Positions 52,939-64,000 of a stretch of 64,000 nucleotides of DNA are shown piece after piece. Source of the DNA: Paraniabella defluvii (lineage in GTDB: Bacteria; Bacteroidota; Bacteroidia; Chitinophagales; Chitinophagaceae); NCBI GenBank assembly GCA_019316985.1, contig CP079215.1:3472001-3536000 (forward strand), in the 5' to 3' direction. The position numbers were made by a program, and so were the translations under genes. Positions within the stretch are counted from its first letter, which is position 1, and each line of letters begins with the position of its first letter. Under the pieces are notes generated by a model. It ran no database searches. It was not told where the DNA came from and saw only the letters and a list, made by a program, of their open reading frames with translations.

Positions 52939-54072
52939 ATGAAAAAGAAACTTGAAATTTTTAAGCGCATAGAACAAAATGTGGCTACGGATGATGATAT
53001 CTGCATTTATAATGCCTGGTGTAATTCGTTTCAGCAAAAAAATGAGCAGGAGATCCATGCTGACTTTGAAGAAAAAAAAAGCGGAGCTTCTGGATAAGAT
53101 AAACAGGAAGATAGAGAGAAGGACGCTTAAAACGTATCAATTGATGAGCGTAGCGGCCGCAATACTTATACTATTTTTACTCACTCCCTCATTATATAAC
53201 TACTTCACCCAATCCCGGGATAATATAAAACCTGTTTCGTCGTTGCAGGTTGCTAATGATATTGCTCCCGGTTCGAATATGGCGACATTACTGTTGTCTG
53301 ACGGGCAGCGATTTTCGCTTTCCTCTCAATACAAAGGGTTGGTTACTACCCAAAATAGCGTCACAATAACGCAGCTATCTGACAGTGTTGTTGTGTTTAA
53401 AGACCTGGTAAGTTCAAAAGAGCGAACGACACCAGGCGTGCAATACAATTCCTTGATTACTGACAAGGCCCAGAAATATCAGCTTGTATTGCCGGACGGT
53501 ACAAGGGTTTGGTTAAATGCAGCCACTACTATAAAATTTCCTGTAACTTTTTCAGGTCTTTCCCACAGAAAAGTAGAGCTGGACGGGGAAGCCTATTTTG
53601 AAGTTGCTAAAAATCCCTCTAAACCATTTATAGTTATCACAAAAGAGCAGGAGATAAAAGTGTTGGGTACCCATTTTAATGTAAAAAGCTATGCCGGCAA
53701 AAAGGCACTGTTACTACTTTACTAGAAGGGTCGGTTAAGGTGAATAATAAATTAACATTAAAGCCGGGTGAGCAGGCCAAATCTACCACAGATGGAAGGG
53801 TGCATATATCAAAAGCAAACACGGCAACAGAAGTAGCCTGGCAAAAAGGTTATTTTGAATTTAATGATGAAGATGTATACGATGTAATGAATGAGCTTGT
53901 CCGCTGGTATAATATAGAAGTTGTTTATGAAAAAGATATGCCACTGGAGAAAATGAAAGGAACGATTTCCCGCTCTCAGAATATATCCGGCGTTTTGTCG
54001 ATATTGGAAGCAACCGGCATTTTCAAGTTTAACGTAATGGGAAATAAAGTGTATGTACACAAAGCTCTTTAA
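52939..54072 (+). CDS. FecR-type anti-sigma factor
   Basis: About 378 residues with indels near 53074 and 53697. A cytoplasmic helical start (MKKKLEIFKRIEQNVATDDD), one membrane helix (MSVAAAILILFLLTPSLY), then FecR domain DGTRVWLNAATTIKFPVTF, RKVELDGEAYFEVAKNPSKPF and VLGTHFNVKSYAG. The C-terminal secretin-like STN part has DVYDVMNELVRWYNIEVVYE. It passes the signal from the SusC N-terminal STN domain to the sigma factor. Confidence 0.88.
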
Positions 54073-54218
54073 TAAAAAGGAGGATCCTGTAAATGATCCG
54101 GTAAAATAAAAACCGTTCTTAAGCCAGGTTGATATCAAACGCATTTTCCGAACGAACCGTATGTAAAGCGTTATCCCCGAATTTTTATACTTATTTACTT
54201 AAACCAAAAAACAGTAGT

Positions 54219-57200
54219 ATGGACTTTAAGAAAAGTACTGCATTGGGAAAATATGCAGGTTACCGAAACTTTCTGTATTTAAGAAAGATGTTTTCCCTTT
54301 TGTTTCTTTTTTTCTTTCTCCAGGTTAGTGCCGGCGGGTATGCCCAGCAATTAACCATGGCAAAAAGAAAGCACCCTTTGAGGGGGTAATGGAGGATATT
54401 AAAACCCAAACCGGCTATAACTTTTTCTATGTGAAATCTCACCTGAAAGATGTGAAACCGGTAACATTTTCTGTTGTCAACGCTTCGCTGCAGGAGGTCA
54501 TGGAACTACTATGCAAAGAGCAGCCGGTTACCTTTGAAATAAAAGACCGCGTAATTATCTTAAAAAAACGTACTGCCGCCGGGGTTCAGATTTATGCTCT
54601 TCCGCCGGTAAGGGTATCGTAACGGATGAAGCCGGTACTCCATTGGCCGGTGTAAACATTAAAATAAAAGGCACCAGCACGGGCGTAACCACGGCAGAAG
54701 ACGGTAGCTTTACTATTGATGCTTCCGAAAACAGCATTCTTGAGATTTCTTACGTTGGTTATATCACTCAGGAAGTGAAGACCGGTACCGGTAATAATCT
54801 TAGGATTAGATTGGTGCCAGGAGATAAAAACCTCGACGAGGTTGTAGTAGTGGGTTTTGGTGTTCAAAAGAAAGTAAACCTAACAGGTGCTGTGGACATG
54901 GTTACCGCAAAGCAGATTGAAAGCCGACCTATTGCCAACCTGGGTTCAGGTTTGCAGGGATTGATCCCCAACCTGAATATTACCAGCGCCAACGGGAGGG
55001 CTACTTCTAATCCCAGTTTTAACATACGGGGCTTTACAAGCATTAATGGAGGTGATCCATTGATTATTGTGGACAATGTTCCGTATACGATGGATGAAGT
55101 TGCCCGCATTAACCCTAATGATGTAGAAACGGTTTCTGTATTAAAAGATGCTGCTGCCGCCATTTACGGAGCCCGCGGCTCTTTTGGTGTAGTGTTGATT
55201 ACTACTAAAAAAGCAAAGGGAAATAAATTGAATGTGGCGCTGAATGCAATGGTGGGCTATCGCACCATAGGGAAAATGCCTGAGCTGGTTACGGATCCAT
55301 ATACTGTTATGGATGTAAAAACTGAGGCAGGAAAACCCTGTATAACTTATACCCGGAGTCGGTGCGCGAATATGCCAAAAAGCGTTCTGCTGATCCTCGC
55401 TGCCCGCAGTAACGCTTTCTGATAATGGCAACGATTGGGTGTACACGGGTACTACCGATTGGTTGCATGAAGCCTACAGGAAATCTGCGCCCACTTATAA
55501 TGCCAACTTGAGCATTTCCAAACGTGCCGAAAAACTGAGCTACTATTTTTCGGGCGACTATTACCAGCAGGATGGACTACTTAAGTATGGTAACGATGTA
55601 TACAAACGTTACAATGTAAGAGGAAAAGTAGATTTTGACGTTACGGACTGGTTAAAATTCTCTAACAACACACAGCTCACCAGTACTGATTATGAAGCGC
55701 CGGTTTTCCTGGATGGCGACTTTTTCTGGAATGTAAATCGTACCAACTCATTAGATGTGCCTAGAAATCCTGATGGAAGCTGGACAAGAGCCGGAGCCCC
55801 CGTGTTGGGAGCTCTGCAGGAAGGGGGCAGGCGCAGGGATAAACTGAATGAATATGTAACAACTTTTGCAGCTAAGGCTGCCTTAATAAAGAATGTATGG
55901 GATCTGAATGCGGAAGCAACTTTTAGGCGCGGCTCAAACACCATACGTTCTTATGATGTGCCGGTTCCTTATAAAACAGGTCCCAATAACCCGGTGCAGT
56001 ATACGTTCTCCAACACCTGGGCACAAAATCAAAGTGCCGCAACCACCTATAATGTGTATAATATCTACACCGATTTTCATAAAAATTTCGGCGATCACTT
56101 TTTGCAGGCGCTTGTAGGATTTAACAGTGAGCAATATGACAGCAGTTATTTTTCTGCCCGCAAAAATGGCCTCATTTCTACATCACTGCCATCTATCGAT
56201 TTAAGTACCGGTACTATGGAAGAAGTGGAACGGGTGAAGAATTGGGCTGTACAAGGGTGTTTTATCGTTTGGGATATAACTATAAGGAAAAGTATTTATT
56301 GGAATTAAATGGCAGGTATGATGGTTCTTCACGTTTCCCGCAAAACAGAAGATGGGGCTTTTTCCCGTCAGCTTCGGCAGGCTGGGTAGTATCGGACGAG
56401 GCATTTTTAGCAGTGTTAAAAACGCACTTTCGCTCGATATGTTTAAACTGAGAGCTTCTTACGGAAGCTTAGGCAACCAAACATTTGCTTATAACAGGGA
56501 TTTTCCTTATTATGACTCTTACCCTTACCTGCCCATTTTGCCTAAAGGAACCGGTGGTATTATATTAGGATCCGGCAGGCCTACTATTGTAAACAGCCCT
56601 AAGCCAGTATCTGATAATTTTACCTGGGAAAGTATACAAACTGTGAATTTTGGCGTAGATCTTTCCTTGCTTAAAAACCGGCTGTCTTTAAACTTTGACA
56701 AGTATACACGCTATACCAGGGATATGCTGATCCCGGGCCAGGAACTTCCGCAGTTTTCGGAGCAGATCCACCCACAGAGAATAACGGTGACCTTAAAACA
56801 AAGGGCTGGGAGCTGCGCATGAACTGGAGAGACAACGGAACATTGGGTGGTTCTCCGTTTCTGTACAATCTTACCTTTACCCTGGCCGATAGTCGGTCCT
56901 GGATTACCAAATTTGATAACCCTACCAATTATCTTGGAAACACCTATGGAAACTATTACGTAGGCAGAGAAATTGGTGAAATATGGGGAGCTGAAATTAC
57001 AGGATTCTTTAAGGACGCTGCTGATGTAACCAATTCACCTAATCAACGGGCTTTTGGTGAAGATGATCAGGGTATAATTTTTATGCCGGCGACCCTAAGT
57101 TCGCAGATCTAAATAATGATGGTGTGATCGACTTTGGCGAAAGAACGCTTGAAAAGCCAGGAGACATGCATATCATTGGCAATAAAAGCGCACGTTACCC

Positions 57201-57695
57201 TTATGGTATTGATCTTTCGGGCGGCTGGAAGGGTTTTGATCTGCGTGTTTTCATGCAGGGCATTGGCAAAAGGGATTGGTATCCGGGAACTCCAATATTT
57301 ACTTCTGGGGTGTATACGCACAGCCATGGACCAACGTAACCACGTTAAACCTGGATCACTGGACTCCTGAGAATCCCAATACATACTTCCCTGCAGTTCG
57401 GGCCTATACTGCGGAAGATGCCCTTTCTCCATTGGCAAAACCTAATTCAAGATACCTGCAAAATGGTGCTTATATGCGGGTTAAGAACGTAACAGTAGGT
57501 TATTCGCTGCCTCAATCCCTGTTGCAAAAGGTCAATTTGAGCAAAGTACGTTTTTATTTTAGTGCTGAAAACATTTTTGAAATATCTCATATTAAAGTAA
57601 AACTGGACCCCGAATCATTAGGGGACGGCAACAGGCCGCAGGCTGCATACCCGTTCCAGCGTACTTTTTCATTTGGTTTAAATCTGAATTTTTAA
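54219..57695 (+). CDS. SusC-like transporter with STN signalling domain (locus 2)
   Basis: About 1,158 residues. The start MDFKKSTALGKYAGYRNFLY is long but usual for STN-bearing members, followed by the signal helix FSLLFLFFFLQVSAGGYAQ. STN domain: MEDIKTQTGYNFFYVKSHL. CarboxypepD-like domain: GVNIKIKGTSTGVTTAEDG. Plug: VVVVGFGVQKKVNLTGAVD and AIYGARGSFGVVLITTKKA. The barrel ends FSFGLNLNF. Indels near 54370, 54600, 55340, 55415, 56243, 56420, 56800, 57090 and 57325. The STN domain should contact the FecR protein. It transports an oligosaccharide, probably a beta-glucan given the GH16 gene. Confidence 0.9.
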
Positions 57696-57713
57696 TGCAT
57701 TAAACACTTTAAA

Positions 57714-59533
57714 ATGAAACGAATTTCATATATACTTATAGCAACAATTTTAGCAGGCGTTTCGTGTAAGAAAGATGCATTACAGCGTACACCGTCTTCA
57801 GCTATTACCGGTACCGACTTCTTTAATACTCCTGCCGACCTCGAAACCTATACAAATGGTTTATATCTTCAGCAACTACGTGCCACCTGGGCCGATGTAT
57901 ATTATGGGCTACCCAATAATTATTTTACACTGGATAAATTTTCTGACAATATTTCTATCAGCACAGGCAGCAGTGAAATAGACAACCTGATCCGTGGAGG
58001 TATTACTCCGGGAACAGTGGGGGTGTGGAATAAAGATACATGGGCGGTGCTCAGAAATATTAACTATATGCTCGATAATGTTGGTAAAACAACCGGCGAC
58101 CAGGTTGCGATTAATCATTTTATTGGGGTAGCAAGATTTTTCAGGGCTGATTTTTATTACAAAATGGTAAAACGTTATGGCGATGTGCCCTGGTATTCTC
58201 ATGCTTTGGGAAATAAGGATGAAGATTTACGCAAGGGCAAAGACCCGCGCGCTATGGTTGTAGATTCTATAATGGCGGATCTTGAATTTGCTGCAACTAA
58301 TGTACAGCCAGGTCGTACTAATAATACTTATGTTACAAAGTGGAGTGCTTTAACATTGTTGGCAAGAATTGCTTTACACGAGGGAACTTACCGTAAATAC
58401 CATACCGAGCTGGGGTTACAATCATCTGCGCAGGTATTTCTTCAGCGTGCGGTATCTGCATCTCAGGATATAATGGGTAACGGCGGCTTTGATATTACCG
58501 GAACCGGCGCTGCAGGGTACAGGGCTTTATTTTCCAGCGCCGACCTGTCTTCCAATAAAGAAGTGATCTTTCTGCAAAAGAATAACAAAGAACAAGGTAT
58601 TGCAAACAATACGCATGGTGTTAGACTGGCAATGGGGATTAAGCTCTGGTCTTGCTGATGAATTTTTAATGAGCAATGGAACTACCTTCACCTCTCAGGC
58701 CAATTATGATAAAAAGAATTTTATAGAAATGTTTGCCAATCGCGATCCACGCCTGGCCGAAACCGTTATGCCGCCCGGGTTTAAAAATGATCCCAATGCG
58801 AATCCCTATCTTACCCGGCCCAACTTCGGAGGACTGCTCCAGGTAAAATTCTATCCCCGTGATCCTGCATTGCGGGGGCTGGGATTTGAATTATACCGAC
58901 CTGCCCGTTTTCAGGTTTGCGGAAGTATTGTTAATCAACGCAGAAGCCAAAGCAGAATTAGGCACGCTTACCCAGGGAGACATAGAGGCAACTATCAACA
59001 AGATCCGCAACCGTGTAGGAATGCCTGCATTGAACATGGCAACAGCCAACGCAAATCCCGATCCTTATCTCGCCGGCAAATACCCGTTGGTTACCGGGGC
59101 AAACAAAGGTGTGATACTCGAAATACGCCGCGAGCGCAGGGTAGAGCTGGCTTGTGAAGGTTTCCGCTTAGATGATCTGTATCGCTGGAAAGCAGGTGCA
59201 CTTTTGGCGCAAAAACCCAGCGGCATGTATGTACCTGCATTGGGAGGTATAGATGTAACAGGCGACGGGGTAGCAGATATTGCCATTCTTCAGTCTAAAG
59301 ACGATGAAGGGCCGATAGCTGGTTTACCCGCAGACGTAAAAGCAAAAATTGTAAAATACTATCTCTCTGACGGTACTTTTGCTTTATCGAATGGTACATC
59401 GGGCCGTGTTATATTTACTAAGGATGCCACCCAGCCGCGCAGCTTTATAGAACCCAAATATTATTATTTCCCGATCCCCGTTTCACAAACGGTGCTAAAC
59501 AAAAACCTCACCCAACCGGAAGGCTGGCAATAG
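57714..59533 (+). CDS. SusD-like glycan-binding lipoprotein (locus 2)
   Basis: About 606 residues with indels near 58620 and 58880. Lipobox AGVSC, KKDALQRTPSSAITGTDFFN, TPR-like helices (FIGVARFFRADFYYKMVKRYGDVPWY), and the C-terminal ALNxxR-like unit (FRFAEVLLINAEAKAELG; RRERRVELACEGFRLDDLYRW). It is the surface partner of the SusC 18 bases upstream. Confidence 0.9.
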
Positions 59534-59597
59534 AAATTAGCGGCTACAGAAATGCCTTTCCATTTGAAAATACTTTTTCTGTTTAAAAAATAAACCC

Positions 59598-60488
59598 ATG
59601 AAGCGGAACGATTTTTTAAAAGGTATGTCATTAGCAGCAGGCGCTTTGACTTTTACAGGAACGGCGTCAGCGGCTAAATATACTAAAAGCCCGGTGCTTA
59701 CCATAGCGCATATAACGGATGTGCATATACGGCCGGATGAAAATGTTCCGGCTAGCTATATCAAATGCTTGGAAGAAATTAAAAAAGAAAAATAGATTTC
59801 TTCCTGAACGGCGGCGACAGTATCCATGCAGCCGATTATAAGGATATTACCCGTGAGCGCGTGCTGGAGCAGTGGAAATGCTGGGACGAATGTATGCAGA
59901 CCTTAAAAGGATACGAAGTATACAGTTGTGTGGGCAACCATGATAACTGGTGGGCAGCTCCTTCCAAAAAAGATGAAATGTATGGTGTAACTTATGCTGC
60001 AAAAGAGCAGGTATGCCGCACCGTTATTACAGCTTTAAAAAGAAAAACTGGCATTTTATGATCCTCGATGGTAATAACGAAGGGATATCATTGGATAAAG
60101 AACAAATGAACTGGCTGCAAAAGAGCTGGCGCAGGTACCTGCCGGTGATCATGTATTGCTGATGTCGCATTTTCCCATACTTACGGTAACCAATACCTGG
60201 GAAGGCGGTCAGCATAAAGATCATAAAGAGCTGAAACAATTATTTTACCAGCATAAAGATAAGGTGCGGGTTTGCCTCAGCGGCCACCAGCATTTGCTGG
60301 ACAGGGCATGGTACAACGGCGTACATTATTTCTGCAACGGAGCTATGAGTGGTTTCTGGTGGGGAAAAGGTAATGAAAAGTCGGCGCAGCCTTATTATTA
60401 CCAGGAAACAGCGCCAGGTTATGCCATCATTAAACTGTACGAAAACGGAGCGGTGGAAAATGAATATATCATTCACCAATATCACTAA
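59598..60488 (+). CDS. Exported calcineurin-like metallophosphoesterase
   Basis: About 297 residues with indels near 59793, 60010 and 60110. The start MKRNDFLKGMSLAAGALTFT is a signal sequence of Tat-like type. Metal motifs in order: AHITDVHI (D-x-H), FLNGGDSI (GD), VGNHDNW (GNHD), LLMSHFPI (H) and LSGHQHL (GHxH). It hydrolyses phosphoesters; in SusC/D loci such enzymes may remove phosphate from glycans or teichoic acids. Confidence 0.85.
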
Positions 60489-60499
60489 AACCTTTTCCG

Positions 60500-62217
60500 A
60501 TGTGCATTAAACGTTTGGTGAAACGTGATTTGTGTTGTTGGGATCGTAACGCTGATCCGCGGTGCGAACCGGTATCGCGGTATGACGGTTGCCCTAACCT
60601 TAAAAGCTGCTTTTTTGTGCGTAGCCTTTTCACCCTGCTGATTATTATAACAATAAGCTGCACTTTAGCTATAGGTCAAAATGAAAAAGAGGCAGCCCGT
60701 TTTTATTTGTTAGGTACCCGGAGCTGGATACGCGTTAACTGGAATGATGTTCCCGGTACCGATGAGTACCGGCTCTACTGGAGCACAGGGAACGAAAAAC
60801 CTGAAGCCCCCAATGCTGTGGTAAAAGCAGGTGAAAGCAGGTTTTACATACAGAACGTGCAGCCTGAAACAAAATACAGGATCTGGTTAGAGATGGTTGT
60901 AGAAGGAAGGATAAGGCACAGTTTTACTGGCGTTGCAACCACACAAAAGAAATGGACGCCGGACCCACTGGAATTAAAGGAGCTGCAAACAAACCCTGGT
61001 TCGAATGCCGTACCCAAAGGAATGCAGGTATACTGGCAGGATGAGTTTAATGATGCCCTGTTGAACCGCAACAAATGGTTCACTAATTATTACTCCAATA
61101 TTGACTATTTATATAAAATCAATTTTGATCAAATGAAAGCCGGCACGCTTCCGCAGCCGGCCTATGTCCTCAACGGAAAAACCATTAATCTCTTTACTAA
61201 TGATTCATTACCGAAAGAAGTATATGATGTGAAGAATAATAAAAAAATATCTTCCATTCAAACATACGATTGGGGTACCAACGAAAACTTATTAGACAAC
61301 AGCCGTGGCGGCTATTTCGAAGTAAAGGTAAAAAGAAGCAGCACGGGAAAGCCTCGCGGATTGAATACAGCTTTCTGGTTTGATTCTCCCGGCCCCAACC
61401 TGAAATATTATCTACAGCAAGGTACAACGCTTGACGGGGTGCAGGGCATACGGCCTAAAGGTCAGGTTTTTGAAATAGATGTATTTGAATACCTCAATGC
61501 ACAATTTGTATTGCATGGGCACGTAGACTCAACCGGGAAGTTTCTCCGTAACCTTAATACACATATTGCAAAAGGCTATCAGCATATAGACCATTGGGTC
61601 GTACATGGTATGTTGTGGACACCGGTATCTATTAAGCATTACATCAATGGCAATCTTATTAAGGAATATACAGATAAGAGCCAGGTATATGCTCCCAACC
61701 ATTTTATGAACGTGCTGCTTGGCAGTTACGGGGGTGGTGGTACGGTTAACATGGAGGTAGATTATATACGTTACTATACCTGGCCGCTGAGCGGGGTAAT
61801 GAATTGCCTAACCCGGGTTTTGAAGATGGCGGCAGTATTGCTCCCTGGGAAGGCAATGGTAACTGGCTTCCCAACGGTGGCAGAAATAGAACAGCAGGTG
61901 TATTGTTAAAACCGGGCCAGAGGATAGAACAATATGTATATCTGGATAATGACATCGACTATAAGCTGGAATACTGGCATAACGGAAGCAGCCGGCTCAA
62001 AATAGTTGTGGAGAACGTGCAGGCCGTTACCGGGCAGCTTACTTTAATTGCAGAAAAAGAGAGTAAAAGCTACAGCAGGTTCGTAAAAGAAATACTGGAT
62101 TTTCGTTCCGGAAAGGAATACCTGAACAATACGAAAACCATCCGTATTTCTGTAACCAATGAAAGTGCGGCAGATGCTGTTGTAGATGATCTTACTATTA
62201 AAAAGACCGGTTATTGA
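60500..62217 (+). CDS. GH16-type glucanase with FN3 and CBM-like domains
   Basis: About 572 residues with one indel near 61797. The GTG at 60617 gives a clean signal peptide (RSLFTLLIIITISCTLAIGQ); the ATG at 60500 adds an odd Cys-rich extension. An FN3 domain (WIRVNWNDVPGTDEYRLYWS) is followed by the jelly-roll GH16 domain with WQDEFNDALLNRNKWFTNYY, FWFDSPG and the catalytic motif VFEIDVFEYLN (E-x-D-x-x-E). The C-terminal part (LPNPGFEDGGSIAPWEGNG; VVDDLTIKKTGY) is a CBM4/9-like module. It probably cleaves a beta-1,3/1,4-glucan or galactan. Confidence 0.83.
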
Positions 62218-62585
62218 ATTAAAGCTACTGCTAATATTTGAATAAATGTTAACTTTTCTCCGGGCTTGAAGTGAAAAAGGGCCGGCCAGCCATTGCCGGG
62301 TATAAAACGGTTTTCTGTTTCAGGCATCGGGTATTGTCAATGCGGGGTACTGCTTGTTTATCAATATTTATTGCGCAACCGGTAGCACAACAAAAAATGG
62401 CGGGTTCGCTTTATTTTTTATTAAATTTCTTCTATCTTCAAATGAACCAAAGATGATATAAATATTGTATTTGCAAAACCAGGTACGTTGTGCCAGGGAC
62501 CAGGATATAAAAAGTGCTTATTTTATTTACTGCTAATACAAACGGCAACTATTTTAAACAGGCTCCTTGTTGAAAAAATAATGAT
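62218..62585. other. Intergenic stretch, no gene seen
   Basis: About 370 bases with only one short plus-strand frame (MKKGRPAIAGYKTVF) that has no family features. It should contain the promoter of the permease operon. I find no clear terminator hairpin. Confidence 0.45.
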
Positions 62586-63889
62586 ATGACAAATACTTCA
62601 GGCCATTTAAACCGAACGTTAAATGCAACAATGCTATGGGGCTTAGGGGTGGGTTACGTGATATCCGGGATGTACTTTGGTTGGAACCTTGGACTGGAAA
62701 AAGGTGGTACGCTGGGTATGGGACTTGCTACCTTTTTATCATGATCATGTATGTAACATTTACTTTCAGTTACACAGAGCTGGCCTGTGCTATTCCTAAG
62801 GCTGGCGGCGCTTTTGATTATGCAGATCGTACACTGGGAAAACACTGGGCCTTTTTCGCAGGCATGGCGCAAAATATCGAATTTATCTTTGCTCCGCCCG
62901 CTATTGCTTTTGCTATCGGTGCTTACTTTAATATTTTTTTCCGCAGCTTTCCATCTTGTCTATTTCTATTGCAGCCTATTTACTGTTTACGGCACTTAAT
63001 ATTTCGGGAGTAAAAGCAGCTGCTACTTTTGAACTCATTATTACAATATTTGCCGTAGGAGAGCTGTTGTTGTTTGCCGGTCTTACATTGCCCGGCTTTG
63101 AGATGGCTAATTTGCAAAAGAATGCTTTGCCCCATGGATGGACCGGTATTTTTGCAAGCATCCCTTTTGCTATATGGTTTTTTCTCGGCATAGAAGGAGT
63201 TGCCAATGTGGCTGAGGAAACCCGGAATCCCCAGAAAACTATTTTAAAAGGATTTGGCTCAGCTATTATAACATTGGTGGTCTTATGTATTCTCACTTTT
63301 ATTAGCTCTGTAGGTGTTGGAGGTTGGGAGGCCGTGGTCTATACAAAAGACGGCGCTGTTTCCGACTCGCCTTTACCGCTGGCTTTGTCGCATATTGTTA
63401 CCAGCAATAACGTATTATACCACATGCTGGTTACAGTTGGCCTTTTGGACTGGTAGCGTCATTTCACGGTATTATCCTGGCCGCGGGTCGCTCCAGTTTT
63501 GAATTTGGCAGGGCAGGGCTTGCCCCGGCTGGCTGGGGCATATTAACCGGCGCTTCAAAACACCTGCAAAGGCATTACTGGCCAATATGGTTATAGGTAT
63601 TATAGCTTTGCTCAGCGGCAAGACCGGCGAGATCATCATCCTGTCTGTATTTGGAGCGCTTACGCTTTATATCATTTCAATGATTGCTGTTATTAAATTG
63701 CGAAGAAAAGAGCCTGCTCTCGAACGCCCTTTTAAAGTGCCTTTCTATCCTGTATTTCCGCTCGTTGCATTAAGCATTGGCATTATTTCTTTTACAGCAA
63801 TGATGATTTACAATTTTAAGCTGGGAATGTTTTATGTAGGCGTACTATTACTCAGCTATATTTTATTCCGAATATTTTATAAGAAATAA
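62586..63889 (+). CDS. APC-family permease, ethanolamine/amino-acid type
   Basis: About 435 residues with indels near 62950, 63455 and 63565. Twelve hydrophobic segments; start MTNTSGHLNRTLNATMLWGL. Motifs VGYVISGMYFGWNLGL, YTELACAIPKAGGAFDYADR, FFLGIEGVANVAEETRNPQK and FKVPFYPVFPLVAL match ethanolamine permease (Eat) and related APC members. The next gene is a glutamine-synthetase relative, so import of ethanolamine or another amine for gamma-glutamylation is likely. Confidence 0.83.
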
Positions 63890-63891
63890 TT

Positions 63892-64000
63892 ATGACAACC
63901 AGGGATATTTTACAGTATGTAGAAAACCATGAATCGGGCAAGGTTAAAATTGCTTATGCAGATATAGATGGTGTATTACGGGGTAAGTATATAGCTGCCA
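63892..64000 (+). CDS. Glutamine-synthetase-like enzyme (partial)
   Basis: The first 36 codons (MTTRDILQYVENHESGKVKI, AYADIDGVLRGKYIAA) match the N-terminal beta-grasp of type-I/III glutamine synthetases and gamma-glutamyl-amine synthetases, where V-K-x-x-x-x-D-x-x-G-x-x-R-G-K is typical. It starts two bases after the permease stop and continues outside the window. The pairing suggests amine or ethanolamine assimilation. Confidence 0.7.
   Translation, partial: MTTRDILQYVENHESGKVKIAYADIDGVLRGKYIAA

Overview
The window looks like a chromosome segment from a Bacteroidota bacterium, most likely Chitinophagaceae. It carries two SusC/SusD-type glycan-uptake loci, an ECF sigma/FecR pair, DUF4998/DUF5000-type lipoproteins, an NdpA-like protein, Bacteroidota-style -33/-7 promoters (TTG-N19-TA) and tRNAs without encoded CCA. 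Almost every long gene is interrupted by one-base indels, mostly in short homopolymers. The pieces still encode continuous family-like proteins, so I treat most frameshifts as sequence error and give whole-gene spans.

Layout. 1-9.4 kb: a minus-strand operon with a response regulator, histidine kinase, membrane protein, LTA-synthase-like sulfatase, PAP2 phosphatase, PepSY-like protein and outer-membrane receptor (envelope remodelling), flanked by two diverged direct repeats that contain AraC remnants. 9.7-13.2 kb: an AraC regulator, small proteins, an integrase remnant and a secreted protein. 13.5-15.5 kb: an FN3/beta-helix protein. 15.7-24.5 kb: an HxlR regulator, SGNH esterase and polysaccharide-utilisation locus 1 (SusC, SusD, two lipoproteins). 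24.7-38 kb: an RNA-repair island. 38.4-48 kb: mixed housekeeping and secreted genes, including lepA. 48.1-51.6 kb: a small island between tRNA-Leu and a copy of its 3' end, holding a lipoprotein toxin and probable immunity gene. 52.3-64 kb: sigma/anti-sigma, SusC, SusD, metallophosphoesterase, GH16 glucanase, amino-acid/ethanolamine-type permease and the start of a glutamine-synthetase-like gene.

The most interesting region is 24.7-38 kb. RtcB RNA ligase, two RlaP-type nucleotidyltransferases, a slipin (SPFH/Band-7), a WYL regulator, an AAA ATPase and a YkuK-type RNase-H-like protein lie together with two groups of tRNA genes. Next to the slipin, at least two tRNA-like units appear circularly permuted: T-arm and 3' acceptor strand, then a 1-3 base linker, then 5' acceptor strand and D-arm. 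One of them restores a complete tRNA-Asp(GUC). The second group contains Phe(GAA), Arg(ACG), His(GUG) and an odd Lys-like tRNA with an elongated anticodon arm. A 23-bp inverted repeat (ACTGTGCAA-N5-TTGCACAGT) occurs upstream of rtcB, the RlaP pair and the WYL gene, each time with its TTG exactly 19 bases before a TA element, so it is the likely WYL operator. An NrtR/PRPP-synthetase-like/NAMPT block for NAD recovery sits inside the same island. The working model is a regulated tRNA-damage response in which RtcB repairs tRNAs and may also close permuted ones.
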